DNA of 64,000 bases from the NCBI GenBank assembly GCA_900323505.1, contig OOIN01000043.1, positions 434,001-498,000 on the forward strand, read 5' to 3'. Source of the stretch: Ustilago trichophora. Lineage: Eukaryota; Basidiomycota; Ustilaginomycetes; Ustilaginales; Ustilaginaceae. A program made the position numbers and the translations under genes. The notes below the pieces were generated by a model. That model ran no database searches and had not been told where the DNA came from. It saw only the letters and a program-made list of their open reading frames with translations. Below are positions 1 to 10,425 of this stretch, in pieces (the first letter of the stretch is position 1; the number at the start of each line of letters is the position of its first letter).

Positions 1-1563
1 GCATCCGTTCATGAGGTAATGAGCGCGCGTGACTCCAAAGGGACCGGAAGCGCCAAAGCAGTAGTGAGACAAGTAGAAGAGAGCCTGGATGTGGTTCAAG
101 CTGGCCCAATCCGTGTTGCGAGGAGCCAGCCTGCGAATATCGAGGTAGAGTTCGAAGAAGCCAAAGTTTCGACCCCATTCGGCTGCATGGCCCCCTTTGA
201 CGCTACCTGCTTCCTGTCGAGCGGCGACAGCGCAGCATGCGATGACAAGGCAAACAAAAGTCGGGTTCTGTCGCTCACTCTCATCTTTGAGCGTGGCAAG
301 AAACTCGGAGAGAATGAAGGTTGGCCATAGAACGTAGGTGGTGGACAAGAAGGTGTGCAAAAGGGAACGTCGATGCTGCTGTGGGATCTTGGTTCCCATA
401 AAAGCCCAGAGATCCTCAGGAGGAGGGCCAGCTTCGAGATAGGTCTTGGCAGGTCGACTTTGCCCTGACGTAGTGCCATTGTTGTCGTCCCTTTTGGTGG
501 CTGAGGCTGAGGCGTGGGTGGAGCTGCGAGACCGGACCCGCCGTGACTCGTGTGGGTGCAGAGGGGGGTTGGCTGGTGAAGTCTCGGCGGATGAAGTGCT
601 GGCCACCGAGAGAGTGGGTTTGGTTGGAATCTGCATCGAAGGGAAACGATCGGGCGTCGGACCAGCCGCTGCGTCAAAGGTGAAGGGAACGTTGAGTGAA
701 GGAGCGCCGCCACCGAGTGACCAATCAGCCGCAAGAGAGTCGCTAAAGGCACCGGTGGGAGCGCCAAGTCCCGTGCTCATGTGACTCCCATGAGAGTGGG
801 GTGAGAGCGATTCGTTCTCGAGTGCAAACATTTGCATGTTGACGCCATCCTGATTTTCGCCCTCGAGCACTTGCCACAAGGCATCCAGGAACTGCTCGTT
901 GGCCAACTTGTGATACTCGTGAAGATACGAGAGCGTACCGAGTCCCGATGAAAGAGACAGGGCTTTCAAGTGACCGAATTCGTTTCGATAGATAGAATCG
1001 TAGGGATACGCAAGATACCTGTGGCGCTTTGGATCGGGCTTGGGAGGCCAAGCCACCGTGTGACTAGATCGTTCGTAAGGCGTGTTGGGCCAAGGAATGG
1101 CAGAGCCAGACCTTTCTGCTCTTGGATCCACGTCAGCATGTCGGTTGACCCGATCGAAATGTGGGTCGACGTGAGCGTGTCTGGATGCTGCGTCATTTGA
1201 TCGGAAGTGATAGTCGGCGGAAGTCCAGGCTTCTGGCAACGAGGTGTCGGCGACCGCTGACGAGGATGGTCCAGCAGGGTGAGCAAAGTGAGTCTGATCG
1301 TAGGGATCCTCACCGGGACGCCAATCTCGGCAGACCAGACCGAGACTGGTGCAGTTCTTGCACGGTCTCAGGTCGCCACATTTAATCTTGCGGGCCTTGC
1401 AACGGTTGCAGGCTTGGCGAACTCTGGTTCGCTTCTGGCTGCGGTCGGCCTGCGCTCGTGCTGCTGAATCTTCTGCCGTGGTGGAGCGATCCCTTTTGAT
1501 GGATGTCGAAGGAGATGTGGTCGGACCCGATACAATCGAGTTGGGTGATGGTCCGGTCGACAT
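1..1563 (-). CDS. Zn2Cys6 (zinc cluster) transcription factor, C-terminus beyond window
   Basis: Fungal nuclear transcriptional regulator. The frame opens with ATG at 1563 and stays open through base 1, giving 521 codons in the window. Residues 52 to 78 form a perfect binuclear cluster with spacing C-x2-C-x6-C-x5-C-x2-C-x6-C (starting CNRCKARKIKC), preceded by a basic stretch (KRTRVRQ). A low-complexity Ser/Pro-rich region follows. From about residue 390 a hydrophobic helical region (around LLHTFLSTTYVLWPTF and LVIACCAVAARQEAG) resembles the start of the fungal-specific transcription factor homology region. The DNA target and the pathway controlled cannot be told from sequence. The upstream region on its coding strand holds a 55-bp poly(T) tract about 380 bp before the start. 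Family assignment is secure; an ortholog name is not. Confidence 0.9.
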   Translation of the reverse strand, partial: MSTGPSPNSIVSGPTTSPSTSIKRDRSTTAEDSAARAQADRSQKRTRVRQACNRCKARKIKCGDLRPCKNCTSLGLVCRDWRPGEDPYDQTHFAHPAGPSSSAVADTSLPEAWTSADYHFRSNDAASRHAHVDPHFDRVNRHADVDPRAERSGSAIPWPNTPYERSSHTVAWPPKPDPKRHRYLAYPYDSIYRNEFGHLKALSLSSGLGTLSYLHEYHKLANEQFLDALWQVLEGENQDGVNMQMFALENESLSPHSHGSHMSTGLGAPTGAFSDSLAADWSLGGGAPSLNVPFTFDAAAGPTPDRFPSMQIPTKPTLSVASTSSAETSPANPPLHPHESRRVRSRSSTHASASATKRDDNNGTTSGQSRPAKTYLEAGPPPEDLWAFMGTKIPQQHRRSLLHTFLSTTYVLWPTFILSEFLATLKDESERQNPTFVCLVIACCAVAARQEAGSVKGGHAAEWGRNFGFFELYLDIRRLAPRNTDWASLNHIQALFYLSHYCFGASGPFGVTRAHYLMNGC

Positions 1564-1945
1564 GATTTTGTGCCCGCTATTGTGTGTTGGTGCTGGGACA
1601 TAAGGCGGTGGCAACAGCTTGATTGTTCAAAACTCGCGCGCAGTGGACAGCTCTGCTGATTGATACCTTGATACCATAAGTGCCGGCAAGCAGTACTGCA
1701 GGAATGGTGAGGATGGCCCACGATGTGACCTCGATGGTGATTGTAGGAAAGCAGGAAGGGTCGGATTCGTGAGGAGGCAAAAGCGTCTGTTTGTGACCAA
1801 AGCGCAGAGTTTGGTTGGCTGAGTGGGCCAAGTGAGTGAGAGTGGAGGATCAAAAGAGGTTGTCGAAGCGCTGTGTGCGGAGAAGACCGTGGGGCCATGT
1901 GAGTGGAAACGAGGGTCTAGGGAAATTTGAGCGGGGAAGATTCGG

Positions 1946-2000
<55 letters not shown>
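1946..2000. repeat. poly(A) tract, 55 bp
   Basis: An uninterrupted run of 55 A on the plus strand, so poly(T) on the sense strand of the zinc-cluster gene, about 380 bp upstream of its ATG. Long dA:dT tracts generally disfavour nucleosomes. The exact length may be affected by sequencing or assembly. Confidence 0.85.
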
Positions 2001-2004
<4 letters not shown>

Positions 2005-2327
2005 TCAGCTCACAGAGAGTCGGCATCACGACACCTGTTGGGGCAAACAGAAAGAGAGAGGCGACATTTACGCTAGATTAAAAATAAACAAGTAAATACG
2101 TAAAAAGCTTCTCTTAGCCGATTCCGCTGGTTCATAGAGATCTCGTATTCGGAACGTCATTGGTCTCGTTGCACTGTGTATTTGAGGTGAATGTCGGCCC
2201 AGAGTATCTGTTGTACAGCCAGCGATGGTGAAGCCTTTGCGGATATTGAACATGGCTTCGGAGTCTGTGGTCACATTGCACTCACTCACTAACTACGGAT
2301 GTGCACGGGATGTCCAGTATAACAACA

Positions 2328-2328
<1 letters not shown>

Positions 2329-2360
<32 letters not shown>
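2329..2360. repeat. poly(A) tract, 32 bp
   Basis: A second uninterrupted A run in the same orientation, 328 bp from the 55-bp tract. No element boundary or target duplication is evident around it. Confidence 0.8.
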
Positions 2361-2361
<1 letters not shown>

Positions 2362-3356
2362 CACCGAATATTTCAAATTAGGCAAGTGACCGGTGTGTTC
2401 AAACCAACAGCAAACAAGCGACAGACAGTGATGGGATGCATTCAGGGCCTCCTGGCGTCGGTTGCCGAATTGACCGCTCGCCATCATCCAGCGCGGTTGA
2501 TTCCGAGAGAGGGAGAGCTTGATGTACAAGGCTTGAAGCTGCTCGCGTGCGACAAGCACTTCCAGTGAAAAGTGTCCCATACGTCGACTGCACCATCCCA
2601 AGTTTTCGCCGAAGACTCGGCGCTTTCGCCTTGCAGCCATCAAGAACCATCTTAGACCTCTGGTCCTGATCTGTGACGAGATGGATCTGCAAACCATCAG
2701 AAGAGTAGATGCATCGGTGCATATCCCCGACAGGCAATCGATATCGCTTGCCGTAGTCTTCCGTCGTGACCCCCCGATCCCTTCCGAATAGCTTCAAACC
2801 ACCTCGACCACGTCTTACAGTCCATCTCTAGCCTGATCCACACGCATTGATGACAGGCTGTCGCGCCGTGTTGCGGTGACCAAGACTGGTCTCGAAGCCG
2901 ACATTCCGTCGTCCAAGCTTCAAATGCCTTGTCATCGTCCTTGATGGCCCTCTATGGTACTTGTCGATGTCGCTTTTCTTCCCGCTCATCATCGTGAATA
3001 CAAAGATCGGTTCTGTACCACATCGCTCGCAAGGGTGAGGTCGGCGAAAACCATTTGACTTAATTCTAATTTCTCACCACTCAATGTCTCGAAGGAGGTC
3101 AGAACAAGGGTCCAGCCGGAAACATCCGGGCAGCCCATCATCTCCTCTTCCTGCGGAAATCCTCCCCAACCACGCGGAGCCAGGAGCGGATCTCTCCGTA
3201 ACACGTCCACGATTCCAGATTCCAAATTCCAACAAATCTTCCCGATCGACGCAGTGACGTGCAAGTCTGTTCGAGAGCGCACCGTCCCATACAGCGTTCC
3301 TTCGTCGACAAGGGGCAAGCAGTCGCGGTACGATCCCGTTACGACCTAGTACGCCA

Positions 3357-4658
3357 TCATGGCTTGATGTTGAGCTCGGCGGAGATGAAGTGCTCCACCC
3401 ATGAAGCGAAGCTGGCGTGCGTCTCGTCGGCTGGCCTCTCCCCGCGCTTCTCATCACCGTCTCTAAACTTGCCGGTACGCACTGCGAAATCAAGTACGCC
3501 ATCATTGATCGATAAGAAAGGGGTCAGATATTCTGCATATCCACAAACGGCGCATGAATCACTGACGATACCCCACACTCACCTAAGACTCGACGTAAGC
3601 CAAGCTGCCAAGTGCCTTTGCCGAGGTCGGCGTCCAGATCATCTCCGATCTAGCCCATGTTGATGGTTCGGGATGTTTCCAACCGAAGGCGTTTGTAAGC
3701 TGAAATGCATGATCAATGATCGCATCCGGTTGACGGTATACTCCTACTCACAATGATGTTTGTGTAGCCGCTCATGGTCTCATTCTCCGGGATCATCCCT
3801 GCAACGCACTCTTGCAGGAATGCCTGGCTAGGTTTTCCGCAAACCGTCGTGGTGCTAGCCTGGCGATGAGATGCGGCTTCAAGCGCTGTCACGAAAGCGC
3901 CGGGTCCCATTGACAGCGCAACACCTTCGCTTGGACGATGGTAGAGTGCTAGACACGGAAGCCGGTGGATGCGTTCTCGTCAGCACTGGAAACAACCGCT
4001 TCAACTTTGGAGAAGGACGGAACCTACCACGATGTGTCGCAATCAAGGCCACCTGCTCGGAACCGCCATATTCTCCCGAGAGCAGCCTGAATGCCTCATC
4101 CAGCCATCGCTGTGTCATGAGCTCTGGGCACAGACCAATGACGACCGCATTGCATGATCGCAGTCGATGTTGATCGTTGAAACTGAGTTTGTTCGGATCG
4201 ATTTCTGCGTGTGCGAAGAAACAGGATTGGGCCAGGTCTTCATCTTCTCGGAAGACACTCTGAGCTGACTGTGACAGGAGGAGCAAAGGTCGGAGCTGTC
4301 TACGTGCTACGTAGCGATGTGCAGCATCGAGACTGGTGAAGACGTCTTGAGATGAGATCAACTCTGGTCCAAAGCCTACACGACGCAGACGTGACAGGAG
4401 CGACTGTGACGATTCCTTGCTAGTATTGCTACAGAAACGGATGTTGAGACCATCTGGCTTCTGCTTTTGAGCTGCACGAAGCTTCTGCACTGCCGCAATA
4501 GCTCCAGGTGTCGGTGTATCTGCGATGTGACACGTGCCGTTGAGGTCGATCAACAGGTTGTACCTCGGCAGCGACATGGTGCTTGCAATTGAACGAGATA
4601 CTTGAGCCGAAAAGGGTTGCGAACGCAGTAGCAAGTTGCTGCAACTCAATGCCGCCAT
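3357..4658 (-). CDS. HDHD2-like HAD-superfamily hydrolase (subfamily IIA), 4 exons
   Basis: Coding exons, in order of reading, are 4658..4028, 3948..3752, 3649..3583 and 3481..3357, giving 339 residues. The three introns (79, 102 and 101 nt) have GT..AG ends, and every junction restores the family sequence, for example ATHRALYHRP across the first. Motif I reads LLIDLNGT with the nucleophile Asp at residue 38. The second motif-I Asp is Asn, which fits HDHD2-type proteins where this position is also not Asp. Further motifs are CSNTSKES (motif II), VCGKPS (motif III Lys) and IGDDLDADLG (motif IV). A phosphatase role is likely but the substrate is unknown. Residues 1 to 27 (MAALSCSNLLLRSQPF...) could be a mitochondrial presequence; a second in-frame ATG at 4577 would give a 312-residue form that starts next to the HAD core. 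It lies in tandem with dynactin p25. Confidence 0.9.
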
Positions 4659-4977
4659 GCCCAGGCGAGTGAAATTTGAAGCCACCTGCGTAGTGATGTG
4701 GATGGTGGTTGGAGGACGGATGATTTTCCTTTCTTCACACCGACTGCGTTGGTTCGGTTTGGCTTGGGTGTGAAAGCGGCTGGTTTGGTGCGATTTGTGT
4801 GTGGAGGCTTTGGGCGGACGGACCAGAAAAGCGCGTCTCGATGTCAATTTTGTTGTCAATGCGTACGTGTTGCTCTCTGACGGTGAATCTTTCCCCACCG
4901 TGTGATCATGTCCTGGACAAAGCCTCGTCTTGTGCAACAGTGCCTTCTGATGAAATGTGCTGAGACTTCGATGCATT
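4659..4977. other. short intergenic spacer
   Basis: This 319-bp gap separates two same-strand genes. It contains an in-frame extension of the HAD frame with no ATG that looks coding. It probably carries the 5' UTR and promoter of the HAD gene and the 3' UTR of the dynactin gene. I see no repeat or RNA gene. Confidence 0.5.
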
Positions 4978-5714
4978 TCACCTCTCGTTCGCTGGTCGGA
5001 AGCGTTGGTAAAAGTCTTTCATCTTGGCCTCGCAGCTTTCAGAGAAGGTCTCAGGAAGCTCGCCCACGAGTCTGGCTGGGCTACCTCCGAAGATCGAGAA
5101 GGAAGGGATGACGGTGTTGGGTGCTACCACACTGCCCTCTAGGATTCGAGCGCAGTCCTTGATGATGACGAAGCGCCCTATGAGACAGTTGGCGCCAATC
5201 TCTACGTGCGAGCCGACTGATGCCGCCTCTAGTACCGTATTGGCGCCCACCGAGACGTGGTCGTTGATTTTCATGGGGTAATACGAGAAGACGCTGTCAA
5301 AGCAGTGGTGGAACGACAGTGAGCACTTTGCACAGGAACATCTCTCTGCATATGAATCTCCCGCAGAGTAGAGCATGGCTGCACTGAGCTAAGCCCGACT
5401 CACCCTTTATACGTCTTGTAAGGCGGGCGTATGATGCTGGACTCGGCCAAGAGACAGTATCTTCCAATGAAGATAGTCACCGACTGTGCCGGCTGCGATT
5501 GACTTGCACCAGTCCCCGATGAGGCTGAAGATGGTGCGATTCTTTTGAGATCGCCTCGTATGATTGCCCCGTGTTGTATGATGCATTTACCGCCTAGAAT
5601 AATGTTCTGTGAACCCAGGATCGTCGCTTTTCTTGAGACTTTGTTGCCGGTCATCGCCGTCTGGATGTACTCGTTGGGATGGTACGGGACCACATGGTTG
5701 ATTTTCGACGGCAT
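4978..5714 (-). CDS. DCTN5: dynactin subunit 5 (p25), left-handed beta-helix
   Basis: Subunit of the pointed-end complex of dynactin, the cofactor of cytoplasmic dynein for cargo and organelle transport. Two exons, 5714..5404 and 5293..4978, joined across a 110-nt GT..AG intron, give 208 residues; human p25 is 182. The N-terminal part has the family signature GNKVSRKATILGSQNIILGG and IIRGDL, and the junction reads RPPYKTYKG-VFSYYP. The C-terminal half carries hexapeptide beta-helix turns (VGANTVLEAASVGSHVEIGA, IGRFVIIKDC). A Ser/Ala-rich insertion of about 20 residues near residue 75 accounts for the extra length. The start at 5714 is the only ATG before the conserved N-terminus. It is divergent from VPS45. 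Confidence 0.95.
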
Positions 5715-6085
5715 CTTGAGTCCCTGTGTCGGAGATACGGTGCGTGGTACACAAGGAAACGCTGTGTTGGCTTAGAAGGAAGGCACAAAGGGTGGAATGA
5801 GGTGTTACTTTTCGCTGCCCTGGAAACCTTGCCGAAATGCTCGCGTGTTGTACTTTCAGAACTCGGAAATCGGAATTTGGCACGGATCATGCATGTTCAT
5901 ATGCGCTCCACTCCACACCGCCTTCACCTCTCACACACCACTATTACGTCGACTGCAGTAACAGTCTCTGTCCAATCCTCAGGTATACAGCCGCACTCTG
6001 GTACATGGTCTCATCCCACACATTTTAGTCTGTCGCGAAGCTCTCGGCTCCCTCGTCCTCAGCGGTGTTGAAACCATCCACCAAT
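5715..6085. promoter_or_regulatory. divergent promoter region, dynactin p25 / VPS45
   Basis: These 371 bp separate two divergently read genes and must hold both 5' UTRs and both promoters. I see no TATA box at a convincing distance and no repeat. An in-frame ATG at 6065 lies just upstream of the preferred VPS45 start. Confidence 0.5.
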
Positions 6086-8273
6086 ATGGACGTCACAAAA
6101 GCGGTGTCAGCGTACATTCAGCGCATGATTACAGAGGTAGCCGGCATCAAAGTTCTCTTGCTCGACCAGGACACGACTCCCATAATTTCGACATCGTTCA
6201 CACAATCATCTCTACTCAGCCACGAGGTCTACCTCACAGATCGTGTTGATAATGCAAGCCGAGATCGCATGCGCCATCTCAATTGCATCGCACTTCTCCG
6301 TCCAACACCACAGTCCATCTCTGCTCTAGCCCGTGAGCTTCGTCAACCACGTTACAAGTCCTACTGGCTTTACTTTACAAATGTGCTGCAGAAGCAAGAC
6401 ATCGAGCTTCTTGCCGAGGCAGACGAGCACGAAGTCGTCAAGGAGATCCAGGAGTTTTTTGCCGATTACCTGCCTGTCAATTCGGATCTTTTCTCCCTCA
6501 ACATTGACACACCACCTTCACGTATCTGGGCTGACAGTCCTGCCACCTGGGATCAACAGAGCCTAGATCAGCACACCAAGGGTCTTCTGGCTCTACTTCT
6601 CAGTTTGAAGAAGAAGCCTGTCATCCGATATGAAAGGATGAGCGCCCTGGCTAAGAAGCTTGGCGAAGAGCTTTCGGTAAGTAGCTCACGCAAATCCTTC
6701 GGAGACTCCGAGGTTAGTCCGTCTGAAAGATGCTGACGAGTGACATTCCCTTTCTTTCGCTACTCTGTTAGTATCAAGTCAACAATAGTCAGGCGGGTCT
6801 CTTTGACTTTCGAAGAACAGAGAACGCGCCATTACTTCTCATTCTCGATCGAAGAAATGATCCCGTCACACCACTTCTAACACAGTGGACGTATCAGGCC
6901 ATGGTACATGAGGTCCTTGGCATCAGAAATGGCCGTGTCAGTCTCGCTGATGCTGACGGCATCCGTCCCGAGCTCCAAGTAAGTACTTCTACGATGGAGT
7001 TAAGTCTGAAACCACTGCTGAGTCTCTGATATTATTATTTATCCTCAACTTTCTCGACTTGTAGGAGATCGTCCTGTCCGGTGATCAGGATCCATTCTTC
7101 TCTGCCAATCTGTTTGACAACTTCGGCGATCTGGGTGCCTCGATCAAGAAGTATGTGCTCGAGTATCAGTCACGAACAGCATCCAACGCGACCATCGACA
7201 CGGTCGCCGACATGAAACGCTTTGTCGAAGAGTACCCCGAATTCCGCAAACTTGGAGGCAACGTCAGTAAGCACGTCGCGCTGCTTGGCGAGCTGAGCCG
7301 TCGCGTCGAGAAGGACTCACTTTTGGAAATCTCGGAGCTGGAGCAAAGTCTTGCTAGCGTAGAAAGCCATGCTTCTGACCTCAAGGCCGTACAAACCATG
7401 ATCGAGTCGCCAAAGATCCCTCATGACGCCAAGATTCGCGTTGCGATCCTATACGCATTGCGTTACCAGAAGCTCCCAAGCAACCAGGTTCAGAAGGTGG
7501 TGCAAGATCTGCTCAAGGTTGGCGTTCCTGAAAGTCGAGCAGCCCTGGTCTTTGTCACACTCAACCTTGCTGGAGCGGATCAACGGCAAGATGACCTGTT
7601 TGCCAACGAGAACTTTTTTTCGAGAGGCAGAAGTGCGCTCAAAGGTCTCAAAGGTGTCGACAATGTGTACACACAGCACACGCCGCACCTGGTTCAAACA
7701 GTCGACAACCTCATGCGTGGGAGGCTGAGGGACACCAGCTATCCATTTGTTGCTTCGAGTCAGAATGGACCACCATCCAACCCTGCCGAACGCCCTCAGG
7801 ACGTGATCATATTTATCGTTGGTGGTGCCACCTATGAAGAAGCTCGCTCCATTGCTCTCTTGAATGCTCAGCATCAACGCGGCGCCCAGCCAGGTGTCCA
7901 GCAGGCTGCTGTTGGCGGTGTCGTTGGTACCGGCACGCGCTTCCTCCTCGGAGGCACCTCAATACACAACAGCAAATCGTATCTGGACATGATCCAAGAC
8001 GCTGCGTCCCGCTTTGATGGACGCATCGCAAAACCCCCTGCCAACCTAGGAAGCGGAGGTCCAGCTCTAAATCTCAGCATCGGACCTGTTCAGCTGGCAG
8101 TCGGAGGCGGCCTGAATGGATCACGGCAGGACGGCTCTGTGGCCGGTGCAGCTGCAAATCTCCTTGATCCAGAATACCTTGGCGAGGCAGCCAGTGGCGC
8201 CAAAGACTTGGCAACAGATATCTTCAGTCGCGTCAGGAAGGGTGTCGAGGGAACCATCAGCGGGCTCCAGTGA
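6086..8273 (+). CDS. VPS45: Vps45, Sec1/Munc18-family regulator of SNARE assembly
   Basis: SM protein that binds a Tlg2/Pep12-type syntaxin and promotes SNARE-mediated fusion at the trans-Golgi network and endosomes. Exons 6086..6676, 6772..6978 and 7065..8273 give 668 residues; introns are 95 and 86 nt. The N-terminus [15 protein letters not shown] followed by [12 protein letters not shown] matches the Vps45 start, so ATG 6086 is preferred over the in-frame ATG at 6065. The second exon begins [14 protein letters not shown] and contains [20 protein letters not shown], the most conserved SM-protein block. The third exon carries the [13 protein letters not shown] segment near the C-terminus. 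The last ~130 residues are Gly/Ala-rich and longer than in yeast Vps45. The stop codon is followed by the large repeat cluster. Confidence 0.96.
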
Positions 8274-8485
8274 GCAAACAACGCCACCACTTCTCTTCCG
8301 GATCGACATGTGCTTTACAGTAGTGCGTGTGTTTGTGACACAAAATGAATCCATGTTCGTTTATAAAGAGCAGAAAGTTACGTCCGCGAACGCCCAAGCC
8401 ACCACACCAGGTGGGGTCCTTTGCGCACCCACCCGAAAGCAACCACCCAGTTATGAGTCGGGGGTGGGTCCTGCGGGTGTGCATT

Positions 8486-8596
8486 CACGTCCTAAAAAGA
8501 GAAAAATCCGTTCGCGTAGCCACCCCCGGAGCGGTGGCTACTTGGCTGGCTACCCTGGGCGGCTACGCGGATGTCATTTCCTTTTTTCAGGATATG
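8486..8596. mobile_element. family A palindromic element, 111 bp
   Basis: The ends are inverted: CACGTCCTAAAAAG on the left, and on the right the complement of CATATCCTGAAAAAAGG. The interior reads GTAGCCACCCCCGGAGCGG...GGCGGCTACGC. The flanks are ATT (8483..8485) and ATT (8597..8599), a 3-bp target-site duplication. It carries TCCTAAAA rather than TCGTAAAA in its ends, so it belongs to a second subfamily. Confidence 0.75.
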
Positions 8597-8919
8597 ATTC
8601 ACGGACGCAAATTCCTGTTTATCTATGATCATGAATTATATGAGACTCACATCCTTAAAAAATCATGTGAATGATTCCCAACCCGAAGCCATCCACCATC
8701 ATCCACCCTGGTGGTTTCGTTGGACAGCTGCAGAGCCACCGATCGGTTGGCTTCGCAGGGGAGTCAGCCGAGGAGCCACTTGTGGTGGCTTCGGGAGGTG
8801 GCTTTGAGGTAAAATTTACGTTTTCTGTTCTTGCTAGCAACGAAACAATGATGAAACCACCCACGAAATGGAGCAAAATGAAAAGCAACAGAAATCACAT
8901 CATCGAAAATAGAAAAGTC

Positions 8920-9040
8920 GGACCCCGGAGCCACCCTAGCAGCCACCCAGAGCAAGCACCTAGATCGGGAGTGCTTGCGGGGTGGTTGCTAGGGTGGTAG
9001 GTGCTTGCTCTGGGTGGCTGCTAGGGTGGTTCCGGGGTCC
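8920..9040. repeat. long near-perfect hairpin inside a family A copy
   Basis: Bases 8920..8962 and 8998..9040 are inverted copies, 43 bp each with one mismatch, around a 35-base loop. The arms consist of GGACCCC, then GCCACCC words, then AGCAAGCACCTA. Outside the arms, the left side has CATCATCGAAAATAG and the right side ends CTTAGGATATG at 9064, which are diverged family A ends. No matching target duplication is clear for this copy. Confidence 0.85.
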
Positions 9041-9076
9041 AACTTTTCCTTTTCTTAGGATATGAGTTAGGTAACT

Positions 9077-9338
9077 TAACGGGAGTGGCCAATAACAGAG
9101 TCAGGCCCATTAAGGAATCAGCAATACAAAATATGTACGCTTTTGTATTCCTACTTGAAATTTTTCGAACGCCTCGAGGAAAAATTATATTTGTGATTCT
9201 TTAATGGGCCTGACTCTGTTATGGGCCACAACTTTCCCCAACGTGTTCAAAGGATTTCAAGTAGGAACACAAAAGCTTGCATATTTTGTATTGCTTATTC
9301 TTTGATGGGCCTGACTCTGTCATGGGCCACTCCCGTTA
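9077..9338. mobile_element. family B inverted-repeat element, 262 bp, internally duplicated
   Basis: Starts TAACGGGAGTGGCC and ends with its complement GGCCACTCCCGTTA. The block GGGCCTGACTCTGTTATGGG (complement on the left) occurs at the left end, in the middle (about 9206) and at the right end, so this is a fusion or partial duplication of a ~160-bp unit like that at 10875..11035. It is non-coding. Confidence 0.75.
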
Positions 9339-9367
9339 GTGAAGTGTCTAGACAAATCAAAAATCAC

Positions 9368-9557
9368 TAACGTGACTGTCCCATTAGTGGGTCACCAATA
9401 CAATTCTTGCCGAAAAGATTCGAAAAAAAATTCGTTTGAGTACAAAAGCTCCTCGAATTCATCTCGGTGACCCACTCACATCGTGACGAATTGTTCCTCT
9501 TTTTACGATGTGACTAGTCACGAATGGGCCTGATCCGTTAATGGGCCAGTCACGTTA
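9368..9557. mobile_element. family B element, interrupted by a mini family A element
   Basis: Begins TAACGTGACTG and ends CCAGTCACGTTA. The sub-terminal parts include CCCATTAGTGGGTCACCAAT and its near complement on the right. A 36-bp family A element lies at 9477..9512 within its right half. Non-coding. Confidence 0.7.
9477..9512. mobile_element. minimal family A element, 36 bp, TSD ACT
   Basis: Begins CACATCGTGACGAATTG and ends CTCTTTTTACGATGTG. It is flanked directly by ACT (9474..9476) and ACT (9513..9515). Only the two family A ends remain and no GCCACCC core is present. Being inserted in a family B copy makes its borders unambiguous. Confidence 0.75.
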
Positions 9558-9939
9558 ACCAGACTTCCAAACACCAGACCTGAGAGAAGGATGAATCCGT
9601 TGCGAAGCCACCCTCGAAGGTACCCAGGGTGGCTACACCACCGAAGCTACCCTTGAAGCCACCCCTGAAGCCACCCTCGAAGCCAGCCAGATCGGGGGTG
9701 GCTTCAAGGGTGGGTTTTCGCTGTAGCCACCCCGGGTGGCTTCAGGGTAGCTTCGTGACGGATTTTTCTTTTTTTTACGATGTGGCAAAGTTTTCCTTTT
9801 TTATGGTGTGATTGAGGGTGCCTCTGCGACGATTTTTCCCTTTTTCAGGGTGTAAGAGTCGTGTTAAAAAGGAGTAAAAATTTGTCACGAAGCCATCCGG
9901 GGTGACTACTTCGAGAAGCCAGCTGCGAAGCCAGCCAAT

Positions 9940-10224
9940 CATATCGCAAAAAACGGAAAAATCCGTCACGAAGCCACCCTCGAAGCCACCCCCGATCTGG
10001 CTGGCTTCAAGGGTGGCTTCACTGCTGGCTTCGATAGTGTAGCCACCCCGGGTGGTTTCACTGCTTTGTGCTTACTTGCAAACGCTGGCCACTGAAGGCC
10101 GCTTTACAATGTGTGTGTGTGAGGAATCTAGCATACTACATGGCAGCCAAAGATCCGTCACGAAGCCACCCCGGGTGGCTTAACGGGTGGCTTCGTGACG
10201 GATTTTTCCTTTTTTTGCGATATG
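9940..10224. mobile_element. family A element, 285 bp, 39-bp terminal inverted repeats, TSD AAT
   Basis: The left arm 9940..9978 and right arm 10186..10224 are inverted copies over 39 bp with one mismatch. They start CATATCGCAAAAAACGG and run through ATCCGTCACGAAGCCACC. The flanks are AAT at 9937..9939 and 10225..10227. The interior holds further GCCACCC words, then a unique stretch of about 80 bp (10070..10148). Confidence 0.8.
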
Positions 10225-10425
10225 AATTCGGGGTGGCTTCAAGACGGATTCTCTTCTTTTTAGGATATGAACTCGGGTTGGCTTTGAGATTGGCTTTTTG
10301 ACGAGTTTTTTCCCCTCTCTATTCAGAATACAAACTCAGGATTGCTTCGCGGTGGTTATTATAATATGCGCGCTTTTGTATTGCCCTTTGAGATTTTCTT
10401 GAACATTTTGGAGAAAAATTGTAGT

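Larger units (their letters stand above)
1564..3356. other. intergenic region with two long poly(A) tracts
   Basis: This 1.8 kb lies between the start of the zinc-cluster gene (reading left) and the stop of the HAD gene. It holds uninterrupted A runs at 1946 to 2000 (55 A) and 2329 to 2360 (32 A). Several short open frames occur but none matches a family I recognise, and the longest begin with non-ATG codons. It presumably contains the promoter of the zinc-cluster gene and the 3' UTR of the HAD gene. Confidence 0.6.

Noticed and set aside
1836..2081. 81-codon frame containing a poly-Lys run
   Set aside because: The frame is produced by the 55-bp poly(A) tract; the flanking codons show no coding character.
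2399..2797. 132-codon minus-strand frame in the region before the HAD gene
   Set aside because: It starts with TTG, has no ATG near its beginning, overlaps another frame of equal length and matches no family I recognise.
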